From the NCBI GenBank assembly GCA_009995705.1, contig JAADBR010000044.1, forward strand, positions 1-26,232: a DNA stretch of 26,232 nucleotides. The letters are read 5' to 3'. Positions 8,141 to 15,743 of this stretch are shown here, piece by piece. The translations under genes were made by a program, and so were the position numbers. The stretch is from Microcystis aeruginosa W13-11. Lineage in GTDB: Bacteria > Cyanobacteriota > Cyanobacteriia > Cyanobacteriales > Microcystaceae. Below the pieces are notes generated by a model. The model did not search any database, was not told where the DNA came from, and saw nothing but the letters and a program-made list of their open reading frames with translations. How positions within the stretch are numbered: the first letter of the stretch is position 1; each line of letters opens with the position of its first letter.

Positions 8141-8509
8141 ATGAGAGCCATTAAAATCCTTTTTATGTTCATTGGTGTGGGATTAATTAATTCTGCTCCC
8201 ATACAAGCAAACAATATGAGTAATGATATTTTAATTAGCCAATCTCGTCGTCAGTATGAACGTACGCGGAACGGAGTTAATCCCACTATATCAGGTTCTC
8301 TGTTTTCAGATGGATATAACTGTTTAATACCTATATCAGCAGGTAAGTGTGTAGGTTATGCTGATGCTTTTGGATACAGTCGTATTGGTAATTCAGATCC
8401 TAGAGGAATGATAAGCTGTAAGAATGTCGAAATTGCAGAAGATAGACTAACAGGAAAAAAGTATTATCGATTTGGTTCAGGAGAGAAATTTATCTTGGAA
8501 GGAAAATAA
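8141..8509 (+). CDS. Small secreted hypothetical protein
   Basis: This 122-aa protein has no recognised family. Residues 1-24 look like a Sec signal peptide: MRAIK, a hydrophobic core (ILFMFIGVGLI) and a likely cleavage site around APIQA. The mature part is about 98 residues with two Cys pairs that could form disulphides (NCLIPISAGKCVG and a single ISCKN). It is rich in Gly, Ser and Arg at its start (SQSRRQYERTRNG). There is no obvious ribosome-binding site before the ATG. A periplasmic or exported role is likely from the leader; the activity is unknown. Confidence 0.65.
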   Translation: MRAIKILFMFIGVGLINSAPIQANNMSNDILISQSRRQYERTRNGVNPTISGSLFSDGYNCLIPISAGKCVGYADAFGYSRIGNSDPRGMISCKNVEIAEDRLTGKKYYRFGSGEKFILEGK

Positions 8510-8535
8510 GTTTATTTTAGATTCTGTAATTATCT

Positions 8536-8652
8536 TTACAGTTGACCATTCTTGATCCCAGTCTATCCCATTTGCGGAACAGTTTTGATATTATAACCTG
8601 TAAACTCCTTCATTAATCTTCGGTCAATACATTCATCTAAAAGAAGCCTCAT
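8536..8652 (-). pseudogene. Broken DUF5615 (PIN-like) toxin gene
   Basis: Starting one base after the DUF433 stop, the minus strand reads MRLLLDECIDRRLMKEFTG, the usual N-terminus of DUF5615 PIN-like toxins, then YNIKTVPQMG followed by TAG at 8565-8563. After that stop the same frame continues TGIKNGQL before TAA at 8538-8536. In this family the residue after PQMG is normally Trp (TGG), so TAG fits a single-base nonsense change, and about 75 further residues are missing. The predicted active-site acidic residues downstream are lost. I read this as a dead toxin next to a kept antitoxin. Confidence 0.8.
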
Positions 8653-8653
8653 T

Positions 8654-8872
8654 TCATGCTACCCTATCAATAAGCTCTTTTTCAAATTCTTCAGGTAAGC
8701 TAATAACTCGTTCTCTTGTTACCGTTGGAAAACCCTCTAAAAAATCATCAATTGATTCTCCTGCTTTAAGATAATCAAAAAGTGTTTGTATCGGAACTCT
8801 AGTACCTGAAAAAACAGGAACACCACTCATAGTTTCAGGAGATACATTGATAAGAGGAGAATATTTAGCCAT
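8654..8872 (-). CDS. DUF433 antitoxin
   Basis: This 72-aa protein matches DUF433, small antitoxins usually paired with DUF5615 PIN-like toxins. Seen directly: SPETMSGVPVFSGTRVPIQTL (the typical GxPVxxGTRxPV core), DYLKAGESIDDFLEGFP and TVTRERVI. The start is supported by AGAAGG eight bases upstream. The toxin gene that follows is broken by a stop and truncation, so this is now an orphan antitoxin. It could still repress its own promoter or neutralise homologous toxins elsewhere. Confidence 0.88.
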   Translation of the reverse strand: MAKYSPLINVSPETMSGVPVFSGTRVPIQTLFDYLKAGESIDDFLEGFPTVTRERVISLPEEFEKELIDRVA

Positions 8873-8974
8873 TTTGATTACCTTCTTAGCTTCTACAGAG
8901 TAGATTAACCCAGAGCAATACGTCTTGTCTTCATATTCTAGCCTAGATCCTTGAAAAATGGGTTAAACTGATGC

Positions 8975-9198
8975 TAAATAGGGTTTGCTGACAAAGTACG
9001 GGCGAAGCATTCGGGTAATAATCTATCGATGAAACCGTAGATTTTTTATCCGAATGCTTCGCCCCTACAGGACGCGGGCCGATGAAGACGCAAGGTTTTG
9101 AAGCACGATTCTCTGAAAATCTTGCACCTGTTTCGCGAGAAAAGCCACAAAACCCTTACCTTGCCTACATTTCACCTTTATTCAGCAAACCCTAAATA
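8975..9198. mobile_element. 212-bp MITE with target-site duplication
   Basis: Terminal inverted repeats GGGTTTGCTGA (8981-8991) and TCAGCAAACCC (9182-9192) are perfect over 11 bp and enclose 212 bp with no gene. Both are flanked by the direct repeat TAAATA (8975-8980 and 9193-9198), as expected for a target duplication. Inside is a strong palindrome, GGGCGAAGCATTCGG at 9000-9014 against its exact complement at 9050-9064, with AATCTA/TAGATT nearer the loop. No transposase is encoded, so it would move only with help from a full-length element elsewhere. Confidence 0.8.
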
Positions 9199-9400
9199 GG
9201 TTAGGGAAGTGACTTTCAGTTAATGATGCTAAAAATGAACAATAATCTAAAATCAAGCCGATAATGACTAAATGCAACCGACGGAAGCCCAACTTAGACA
9301 ACTCTATCACCTAATTTCAATAAAGTCCGAAAACTATGCACGAGTAGGTTCTCTATGGGAGGGGATGGGGGTGATGACCTTCTCGACCCCTAACTATCAG

Positions 9401-11089
9401 CTAACGGTTTTTAAAAGCTTCGATCGCCGCCGGCAAAGTATAGTAAATTCTCTCCTCGCTAATCTTATCTAACAAGCGAGAACGTTGCAATTGTAAGTAC
9501 AGATCGTGTTTAACCCTAGCGAGGGCGAAAACTATACCCTGTCTTGATAACTCCGCTGCTAATTCCTCAAGAATCTCCACGGCTGTACTATCCAACTCTC
9601 CGAGTGCCTCTGTATTCAAGACAAACCATTCTACCGGTTTTGTCTCCCGGGCAATGGCGCTGAGGGCGCGACGTTTAAAGTCGGTCGCATTAGCAAAAAA
9701 TAAGGGGGCATCATAACGATAGATAACTAACCCCGGTATTGTTTGCGCTTCCGGCCAATCCTGGAGTGCGTGTAAACCCATCACCCCCGGAACCGTACCC
9801 AAGACGGCATCATCGGGCCGGGTAATGCGGGCCAGTAAATCGATAACCGAGAGACCGATGGCGATGGCAACCCCGCTTAAAATCCCCGTGGTTAGCACCC
9901 CCACCATGGTCAGGACAGCGAGATTAAACTCACTATTGCGAAAGCGTTTGAGTCGTTTAGCGCCGGCAATATCCACCAGTTTACAGGCCGCATAAATCAC
10001 CAGCGCACCCAAGGCGGCCTTGGGAAAGAGTACCAGTAGCGGACCGAGCAAGAAAATGACCGCCACCACCACCACTGCCAGCACCAGGGAGTAAATCTGA
10101 CTTTTACTGCCCACGGAATCGCCCACCGCAGTGCGACTGGCGCTGCTGCTGATGGGAAATCCCTGACAAAAACCCGCCGCCAGATTCCCCAGTCCCAGGG
10201 CTAAAAATTCTTGATTGGCATCGATTTCTTGGTTATGGCGTGCGGCGAAGGCTCTGGCGGTCAAGACGTTATCGGAATAGCCCACCAGGGCAATGCCGAC
10301 GGCTGCGGTTACTAAGGGTAGTAATTGGGAAAAATCTAGGGTTGGTAAGCCAAAATTGGGCAAAATATTGCTAATTTTCCCCACCACTGCCACCCCTTCT
10401 CGATCAAGATGGAGGGTGGCGACGGCCAGGGTTCCCAGTAAAACCGCCAGCAAGGGACCCGGTGCTTTAGGAAAATATTTTTGGATGACAAATAGAAATA
10501 GGAGCAGCAGCAGAGCTAGGCTAAGGGTTGGCCAGTGCCATTGGTTTATTCCCAGAAAAAAATCTAAAATTTCTTCAAAAACCGTATTTTCACGGATTGA
10601 CAAACCACTAATTTTACCCAGTTGTCCCGCAATCATGATCACCGCCACTCCCGCCATATAACCGATTAGGATCGGTTTGGAGAGTAAATTAGCTAGAAAT
10701 CCCAAGCGGGCGACATAAGCGACAAAACAGACTGAACCGACCATTATGGCTAAAAAAGCCGCTAAACTGCCGTAATTTTCCCCTTGAAGGCTCACCAGAG
10801 GTGCGATCGCTGCTGCCGTCATCACTGCTGTGGTCGATTCCGGTCCGAGGGACAGTTGCGGTGAAGAGCCGAAAAGGGCGTAAACTAGGGCAGCTGGCAC
10901 GAGAGTCCACAATCCCACCACCGGCTCGACCCCGGCCAGGTCGCCGTAGGCCATACACTGGGGAATAGCGTAGGCCGCCACGGTGACACCGGCGAGGATA
11001 TCTCGGCCCAGCCACTGCCATTGATAGGAGCGCAGGTTTTTTAGCCCGGGTAAATCAGGAAAATCGACTCGTCGGGAGTTTTTACTCAT
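9401..11089 (-). CDS. SulP family anion transporter with STAS domain
   Basis: This 562-aa inner-membrane protein belongs to SulP (SLC26-like), secondary transporters of sulfate, bicarbonate or other anions. The N-terminal signature is visible: DILAGVTVAAYAIPQCMAYGDLAGV, then FGSSPQLSLGPESTTAVMTAAAIAPL. About 10-12 hydrophobic segments follow up to about residue 430. The cytoplasmic STAS domain covers about 450-560, with WFVLNTEALGELDSTAVEIL as its core. The length suits a complete gene. In cyanobacteria one SulP clade (BicA) carries bicarbonate, but the substrate cannot be read from motifs alone. A TerB-like gene lies 130 nt upstream on the same strand; co-transcription is possible. Confidence 0.93.
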   Translation of the reverse strand: MSKNSRRVDFPDLPGLKNLRSYQWQWLGRDILAGVTVAAYAIPQCMAYGDLAGVEPVVGLWTLVPAALVYALFGSSPQLSLGPESTTAVMTAAAIAPLVSLQGENYGSLAAFLAIMVGSVCFVAYVARLGFLANLLSKPILIGYMAGVAVIMIAGQLGKISGLSIRENTVFEEILDFFLGINQWHWPTLSLALLLLLFLFVIQKYFPKAPGPLLAVLLGTLAVATLHLDREGVAVVGKISNILPNFGLPTLDFSQLLPLVTAAVGIALVGYSDNVLTARAFAARHNQEIDANQEFLALGLGNLAAGFCQGFPISSSASRTAVGDSVGSKSQIYSLVLAVVVVAVIFLLGPLLVLFPKAALGALVIYAACKLVDIAGAKRLKRFRNSEFNLAVLTMVGVLTTGILSGVAIAIGLSVIDLLARITRPDDAVLGTVPGVMGLHALQDWPEAQTIPGLVIYRYDAPLFFANATDFKRRALSAIARETKPVEWFVLNTEALGELDSTAVEILEELAAELSRQGIVFALARVKHDLYLQLQRSRLLDKISEERIYYTLPAAIEAFKNR

Positions 11090-11219
11090 ATTTTCTCTGT
11101 CAACGGCGACGTGAACCTAATTTTAACGGAAGAATTAGCTAGGAAAAGCCTTGCGGCTGAGATGTTTTCTGTCAGCAGGATATTTATACCATTTTAACCG
11201 CAATTTTGAGTTAAATTGG

Positions 11220-11903
11220 CTAAATATACTCGGAAATATCCTCTTGACAATCATCGGCTAAGTATGATATAGCGCGGAAACGTAAACCGACTAATTGCTC
11301 GTAGAGAGGATTTAACTTGCACAGGGGCGGAATATGGACTAATTTATGGCCAAACAGCACGATATCGCGTTCAAAAGGACATTGAGGCGGCACCATTTTG
11401 CAGATAAACCGGGCCAGACGCGGATCGTGCATTTCTACCCCATCTAACCAATCTTTGAGGGGATGCAGCAGATCTGGGTGGGGATGTTCGGCGCTGATAA
11501 ACTCGGACTTATTCGCTTCTGTGGTAATTTCGGGAATTTCACAGACAGTATGTTCTAAAGCTGACAGGGCCTCAATTTCTAACCCGAAAGCATCCCGATA
11601 ACTATGCAATAATTGCGCTTCTGCGGGGGAATAAATGCCATCGGCGATCGCTACCATGACCGCCGTGCGGAGGAAGTTTTCTGATATTTTGGGGTCATGG
11701 CCGAAACTTGCGGCCAATTCTTCGGGACTAATCGATTGATAGAGAACGTGGTCGTCATCTAATTCTAATTCATGAGCGAAACGGGCGATCGATTCCTGTT
11801 CGCCGGTGCTATAGTCCCCATCAGACCAGGCAATTGTCAGTAATCCCCGTAACCAGTCCCTAACTTGTTCGTTAGTGTAGCGGTGTTGAACAGAGCTAAC
11901 CAT
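11220..11903 (-). CDS. TerB-like / Mo-dependent nitrogenase C-terminal domain protein
   Basis: This 227-aa protein has two parts. Residues about 10-115 look like a TerB (tellurite-resistance type) helical domain, with acidic metal-binding-like repeats: LLTIAWSDGDYSTGEQE and VMVAIADGIYSPAEAQ. Residues about 145-225 match the domain named Mo-dependent nitrogenase C-terminal (DWLDGVEMHDPRLARFICKMVPPQCPFER, then the LCKLNPLYEQL region). The combination is common in cyanobacteria, including ones that do not fix nitrogen, so the domain name should not be read as a role in nitrogenase. A metal- or stress-related role is only suggested by TerB. No nif gene is in the window. Confidence 0.85.
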   Translation of the reverse strand: MVSSVQHRYTNEQVRDWLRGLLTIAWSDGDYSTGEQESIARFAHELELDDDHVLYQSISPEELAASFGHDPKISENFLRTAVMVAIADGIYSPAEAQLLHSYRDAFGLEIEALSALEHTVCEIPEITTEANKSEFISAEHPHPDLLHPLKDWLDGVEMHDPRLARFICKMVPPQCPFERDIVLFGHKLVHIPPLCKLNPLYEQLVGLRFRAISYLADDCQEDISEYI

Positions 11904-12147
11904 ATGTATGTATTGCTAAAACTGATTTCTAGTTTTTCAATTTAATTCTACCCATCGCCCCTGGATTCTAGTGGCTCCTGTTCATATCATGTAACCATTG
12001 CAACTATCCTTAGGGTCAGCTAGGAAGTTTTTGTTTTTTAGCCAGCATAATCGGGCAATTTTCGCCCCTAGTAGCAGGGGTAAGGGTTGCTGCTTCTTGT
12101 ACCTTCCCCAACCGCGTCAGTCCTGCTGAAAAGGCGGATTCCTGGGA

Positions 12148-13533
12148 TTAACGGCCAATCCCGAGGTAACGGAAACCGGCTGCTGTCACTACCCCAGGAT
12201 CGAGGAAATTGCGACCATCAATTAACACGGGTTCGCGCATGGTTTTAACCATTTTGCTGTAGTCGAGACGGAGGAATTCTTGCCATTCCGTCACCACCAC
12301 CAAAGCATCACAACCGTCGGCCAATCTTTCTGGATCCGATTCGATAATCACACCGCTTAAACCGTGACTTAAACCACTTTGGGAAACGATCGGATCATAG
12401 GCTTTTACCTTAGCACCCAAACGATTTAACTGTTCGATCATGGTTAAAGCCGGAGCATCGCGCATATCATCGGTATCGGGTTTAAAAGTTAATCCCAACA
12501 AACCGATGGTTTTACCCTTGAGGATTTTTAATTCCTGTTGCAGCTTTTCGATCGCAATTGTCCGTTGACGTTTGTTAACATTGATAGCTGCGTTAAGTAA
12601 TTCCGTTTCGTAACCGTAGTCTTCTGCGGTATGTACCAAAGCCGACACATCTTTAGGGAAACAGGAACCCCCCCAACCGATTCCGGCCGAGAGAAACTTG
12701 CTGCCGATACGGGAATCTAAACCGATACCTTTAGCCACTTGGGTGACATCGGCTCCCACGCGATCGCAGATGTTAGCTACTTCGTTAATAAAGCTAATTT
12801 TGGTGGCTAGGAAGGCATTAGCGGCGTATTTAATCATTTCCGCCGAACTGAGATCCGTAACCACCACGGGAACGGGAGGCAAGGAGGGATCGTCAGCGAA
12901 TTGGCGTTCAACCAAAGGCGCGTACAATTCCTTCATCATTTCAATGGCTTTCGGGTTATTACTGCCTAAAACAATGCGATCGGGGTTAAAAGTATCATAA
13001 ACTGCCGAACCTTCGCGTAAAAATTCGGGATTACTAACCACATCGAAATCCGCTTCGATGCGTTCTATTGTACTAATACCGCCAACCGCAGCCACGAGAT
13101 TTTTTTGTCTCTCGGCCACACCATCGAGGACGATCATCCGTACCCAATCCCCGGAACCGATGGGAACGGTAGATTTATTGACGATTACTTTATAACCACC
13201 GTTGAGATGGGCCCCAATACCCCGGGCCACCGCTTCCACATAACGGGTGTCACTTTCCCCCGTGGGTAGTGCTGGTGTACCAACAGCGATAAAGAGGATT
13301 TCACCCTGTTTAACTCCCGCTTCTAGGTCCGTGGAAAATTCCAGATTGCCGGAGGCTGCCGAAGACTGCATTAATTCCGATAATCCCGGTTCATAGATGG
13401 GAGATTGTCCCGATTTCATTAATTTGACTTTTTCTTCATTGTTGTCAATACAGATGACATGATGGCCGATATGTGCTAGACAAACCCCGGTGACTAAACC
13501 CACATAACCCGTTCCGATAACACAAACACGCAT
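12148..13533 (-). CDS. ugd: UDP-glucose 6-dehydrogenase
   Basis: This enzyme oxidises UDP-glucose to UDP-glucuronate with two NAD+ in the cytoplasm, feeding acidic sugars into exopolysaccharide and lipopolysaccharide. The 461-aa protein has the N-terminal Rossmann motif GTGYVGLVTG (residues 7-16), the hinge region FLATKISFINEVANICD, the catalytic Cys291 in GGSCFPKD, and the C-terminal GLTFKPDTDDMRDAP. These fit the UDP-glucose/GDP-mannose dehydrogenase family; the paired decarboxylase upstream favours UDP-glucose. It starts 45 nt after the decarboxylase stop on the same strand, so the two probably form one operon. Confidence 0.95.
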   Translation of the reverse strand: MRVCVIGTGYVGLVTGVCLAHIGHHVICIDNNEEKVKLMKSGQSPIYEPGLSELMQSSAASGNLEFSTDLEAGVKQGEILFIAVGTPALPTGESDTRYVEAVARGIGAHLNGGYKVIVNKSTVPIGSGDWVRMIVLDGVAERQKNLVAAVGGISTIERIEADFDVVSNPEFLREGSAVYDTFNPDRIVLGSNNPKAIEMMKELYAPLVERQFADDPSLPPVPVVVTDLSSAEMIKYAANAFLATKISFINEVANICDRVGADVTQVAKGIGLDSRIGSKFLSAGIGWGGSCFPKDVSALVHTAEDYGYETELLNAAINVNKRQRTIAIEKLQQELKILKGKTIGLLGLTFKPDTDDMRDAPALTMIEQLNRLGAKVKAYDPIVSQSGLSHGLSGVIIESDPERLADGCDALVVVTEWQEFLRLDYSKMVKTMREPVLIDGRNFLDPGVVTAAGFRYLGIGR

Positions 13534-13578
13534 GATAATTACTCCAGTGACAATTAGGTTAAATTGATTGATTAGGGA

Positions 13579-14505
13579 TTAGCTGAGACGAGAACGGAAA
13601 TCCTCGATCGTCATTTTTAAACCCTGACTTAGAGGAATAGTGGGACTCCAATCCAGATAGGTTTTAGCACGAGTGATATCCGGTTGTCGTTGCTTGGGAT
13701 CATCTTCCGGCAGTGGTTGATAGACTAATTCGGCCTCGGGATTAATCATGCCTTGGATCACTTGTGCTAATTCCAGAATTGTGTATTCATCGGGATTGCC
13801 GAGATTAACCGGCCCGATAAAGTCCCCATTCATCAAGCGCATTAACCCTTCCACCAGGTCAGAAACATAGCAAAAACTGCGGGTTTGGGAACCTTGACCA
13901 TAAACCGTCAGAGGTTCACCGCGCAAAGCTTGCACCACGAAATTACTCACCACTCGACCATCGTTTTCTAGCATTCGCGGGCCGTAGGTGTTGAAAATCC
14001 GAGCTACCCGTATATCGACTTTATGCTCTCGATAATACTCAAAAGCCAAGGTTTCCGCTACCCGTTTACCCTCGTCATAACAGGAACGCGGTCCGATGCA
14101 GTTGACATTACCTCGATATTCTTCCGTTTGCGGATGCACATCGGGATCGCCATAGACTTCTGAGGTAGAAGCGAGCAAAAATCGCGCTTTTACCCGTTTA
14201 GCTAGGCCTAGCATATACATAGTCCCTAAAACATTAGTTTTAATCGTTTTTACGGGGTTATATTGATAGTGGATTGGGGAAGCAGGACAGGCCAGGTGAT
14301 AAATCTGATCGACTTCTAGACGGATCGGCTCGGTGATATCGTGACGAATTACCTCAAAATAAGGATTTCCTAGCCATTTAACGATATTTCGGCGCGTCCC
14401 CGTGTAGAAGTTATCCAGACAGATCACTTCATGACCCTGTTCCATCAAGCGATCGATTAGATGGGAACCGATAAAACCCGCACCGCCTGTAACTAGGATT
14501 CTCAT
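13579..14505 (-). CDS. uxs: UDP-glucuronate decarboxylase (UDP-xylose synthase)
   Basis: This 308-aa extended short-chain dehydrogenase converts UDP-glucuronate to UDP-xylose and CO2 using bound NAD+. Seen directly: the nucleotide-binding [10 protein letters not shown] (residues 7-16), [25 protein letters not shown], the Ser/Thr region [10 protein letters not shown], and the catalytic YDEGK with Tyr143 and Lys147, where the family has the same insertion. [10 protein letters not shown] follows. The [10 protein letters not shown] stretch is typical of UXS rather than of plain epimerases. It is first in a two-gene operon with ugd, which makes its substrate. Confidence 0.93.
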   Translation of the reverse strand: MRILVTGGAGFIGSHLIDRLMEQGHEVICLDNFYTGTRRNIVKWLGNPYFEVIRHDITEPIRLEVDQIYHLACPASPIHYQYNPVKTIKTNVLGTMYMLGLAKRVKARFLLASTSEVYGDPDVHPQTEEYRGNVNCIGPRSCYDEGKRVAETLAFEYYREHKVDIRVARIFNTYGPRMLENDGRVVSNFVVQALRGEPLTVYGQGSQTRSFCYVSDLVEGLMRLMNGDFIGPVNLGNPDEYTILELAQVIQGMINPEAELVYQPLPEDDPKQRQPDITRAKTYLDWSPTIPLSQGLKMTIEDFRSRLS

Positions 14506-14591
14506 GTAATCGACAAGTAAACATATAAAATTATTCTTAAAATACCCTTACGCTGGCTTTTTGGCAAGTATTTTTTTTGACGGGGTGTTAA

Positions 14592-14620
14592 GTATCAGTG
14601 ATCAGTTATCAGTTATCAGC
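14592..14620. repeat. Short tandem TATCAGT-type repeat
   Basis: The run TATCAGTGATCAGTTATCAG and the next TTATCAG, followed by a HIP1 site (GCGATCGC at 14619), is a heptamer-like tandem repeat. Such short tandem repeats are common in cyanobacterial intergenic DNA. It lies upstream of the uxs start in the gap towards the fossil toxin gene; no function is evident. Confidence 0.6.
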
Positions 14621-14706
14621 GATCGCCGATTCAAGGCTAATGGCTGAATAATGGCTCGGTAATCCTTAAAAAATGTAACAATTTTCGTAGTCATCCCTAC
14701 AGAGTT

Positions 14707-15135
14707 CTATGTTGTCCAATCTTGTAGGCGTAAATTAGGGATTTGAGAGAAATCACGATAATTGCGTGTTACTAAAATACTGTTTTCTGATAAACTAATC
14801 GCTGCAATTCTTAAATCTTGTGTTCCTATACGAATTTTTTGCTACCGTAATTCTCTGAAATAATAATGAGCTTCTAAAGTATAGTTCAAAAATTTAAATT
14901 TGCTCAAATAATTAACTATATCTCTCAAAGCTTGATAGCCTTTGATTCACTTTTCATATTGATTGCTTTGAGAGTATTTTCTGATCACGCTGAACCATCC
15001 TCTTACTTGTTCTTCTAAAGTAATAATTGTTATAGCAATATCATCAGGATTGATAAACGCTAATCTCCGAACTTAGTTCGGATGTAGTTTTTGCAGTAGG
15101 ATTATATGATCGGTATCTAATATATATTGGGTCAC
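14707..15135 (-). pseudogene. Fossil VapC-type PIN toxin with three in-frame stops
   Basis: Read from GTG at 15135, the minus strand gives a full-length PIN-domain toxin of about 142 codons in one unbroken frame except for three stops. It opens VTQYILDTDHIILLQ (catalytic first Asp of PIN domains), continues AITIITLEEQVRGW, and ends RIGTQDLRIAAISLSENSILVTRNYRDF and IPNLRLQDW, the typical VapC tail. Stops are TAA after HPN (codon 21), TGA after NQYEK, and TAG after FRELR. There are no frameshifts, so point mutation has killed it. It overlaps the upstream antitoxin relic by GTGA. Confidence 0.87.
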
Positions 15136-15368
15136 GGTGTTTCAACTTGTTGACTGTCTTCTTGGTCAACTTTTTGACGATAGGTTTCTATACTCTCTAT
15201 GACTTCATCTAAAAGGGGATTATAGGTTAGTGTAACTGGTATATTGAGCAGTGGATGCTCTTGCTATTGTTTTTTCTGCGCTAATTTTTTAAATAATTGG
15301 TTTTGTTCTTCTAAACAAAGTTTATCGATAGATTCTATAATCTGGCTAAGAGAAAGATGAGGACTCAT
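15132..15368 (-). pseudogene. Fossil antitoxin partner of the PIN toxin
   Basis: From ATG at 15368 the minus strand reads MSPHLSLSQIIESIDKLCLE, then EEQNQLFKKLAQKKQ, TAG at codon 35 (15266-15264), and continues EHPLLNIPVTLTYNPLLDEV to a natural TGA at 15134-15132. The stop overlaps the GTG of the toxin relic, as expected for a translationally coupled pair. The position before a PIN toxin and the charged, helical sequence identify it as the antitoxin; I cannot name its family. One nonsense codon (CAA or CAG to TAG) inactivates it. Confidence 0.75.
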
Positions 15369-15743
15369 AAATTACAAGCCTTTTTGACTAGATATTGATG
15401 CTAGTGTAGCATAATTCCCTTCGCTAACAGCTTTAAAACAGACCCTACAGTAATCGGCATTTTTCTGATAGTGAGTTATTCTAAACAAATATTGGGAGCT
15501 ACGGTAATTTGGTCTAGTTTTTCCCTAGTGGTACAAGCAGGATGCCTGTAAATGATCTTGATGCAATTGGTAGCACAGGCATCCGCCGCTTGTAAAGAGA
15601 TAGAAAGATTTAAGGTTAGAACAATGCCAGCCTATGTTATACTCTAATACAGAAAAAACCCCTTGTCAAATTTGGGCAAAATAGGGAATGTAAATTTTAC
15701 ACAATATTTAGTATTATTTTGATAGGACTAAAGAGGCTAAATT
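15369..15743. other. Intergenic region upstream of polA
   Basis: No gene recognised. It holds a 10-bp perfect inverted repeat, annotated separately, and a likely polA promoter: TATACT at 15638-15643 as a good -10 element, with only a weak -35 (GTTAGA at 15615-15620, 17-bp gap). The last 30 bases before polA are AT-rich apart from the ribosome-binding site. Confidence 0.4.
15540..15584. repeat. Inverted repeat, possible small interspersed element
   Basis: GGATGCCTGT at 15540-15549 and ACAGGCATCC at 15575-15584 are exact complements around a 25-nt loop. Pairing extends imperfectly outward through CAAGC (15534-15538) and a GCTTG just past the right arm. The GGCATC/GATGCC core resembles hairpin elements scattered in cyanobacterial genomes. 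It lies about 160 bp before polA; no T-run follows, so terminator function is not indicated. Confidence 0.6.

Noticed and set aside
9272..9472. 66-codon plus-strand frame overlapping the 3' end of the SulP gene
   Set aside because: Its second half is antisense to a secure gene and the first half (MQPTEAQLRQLYHLIS) matches nothing I recognise.
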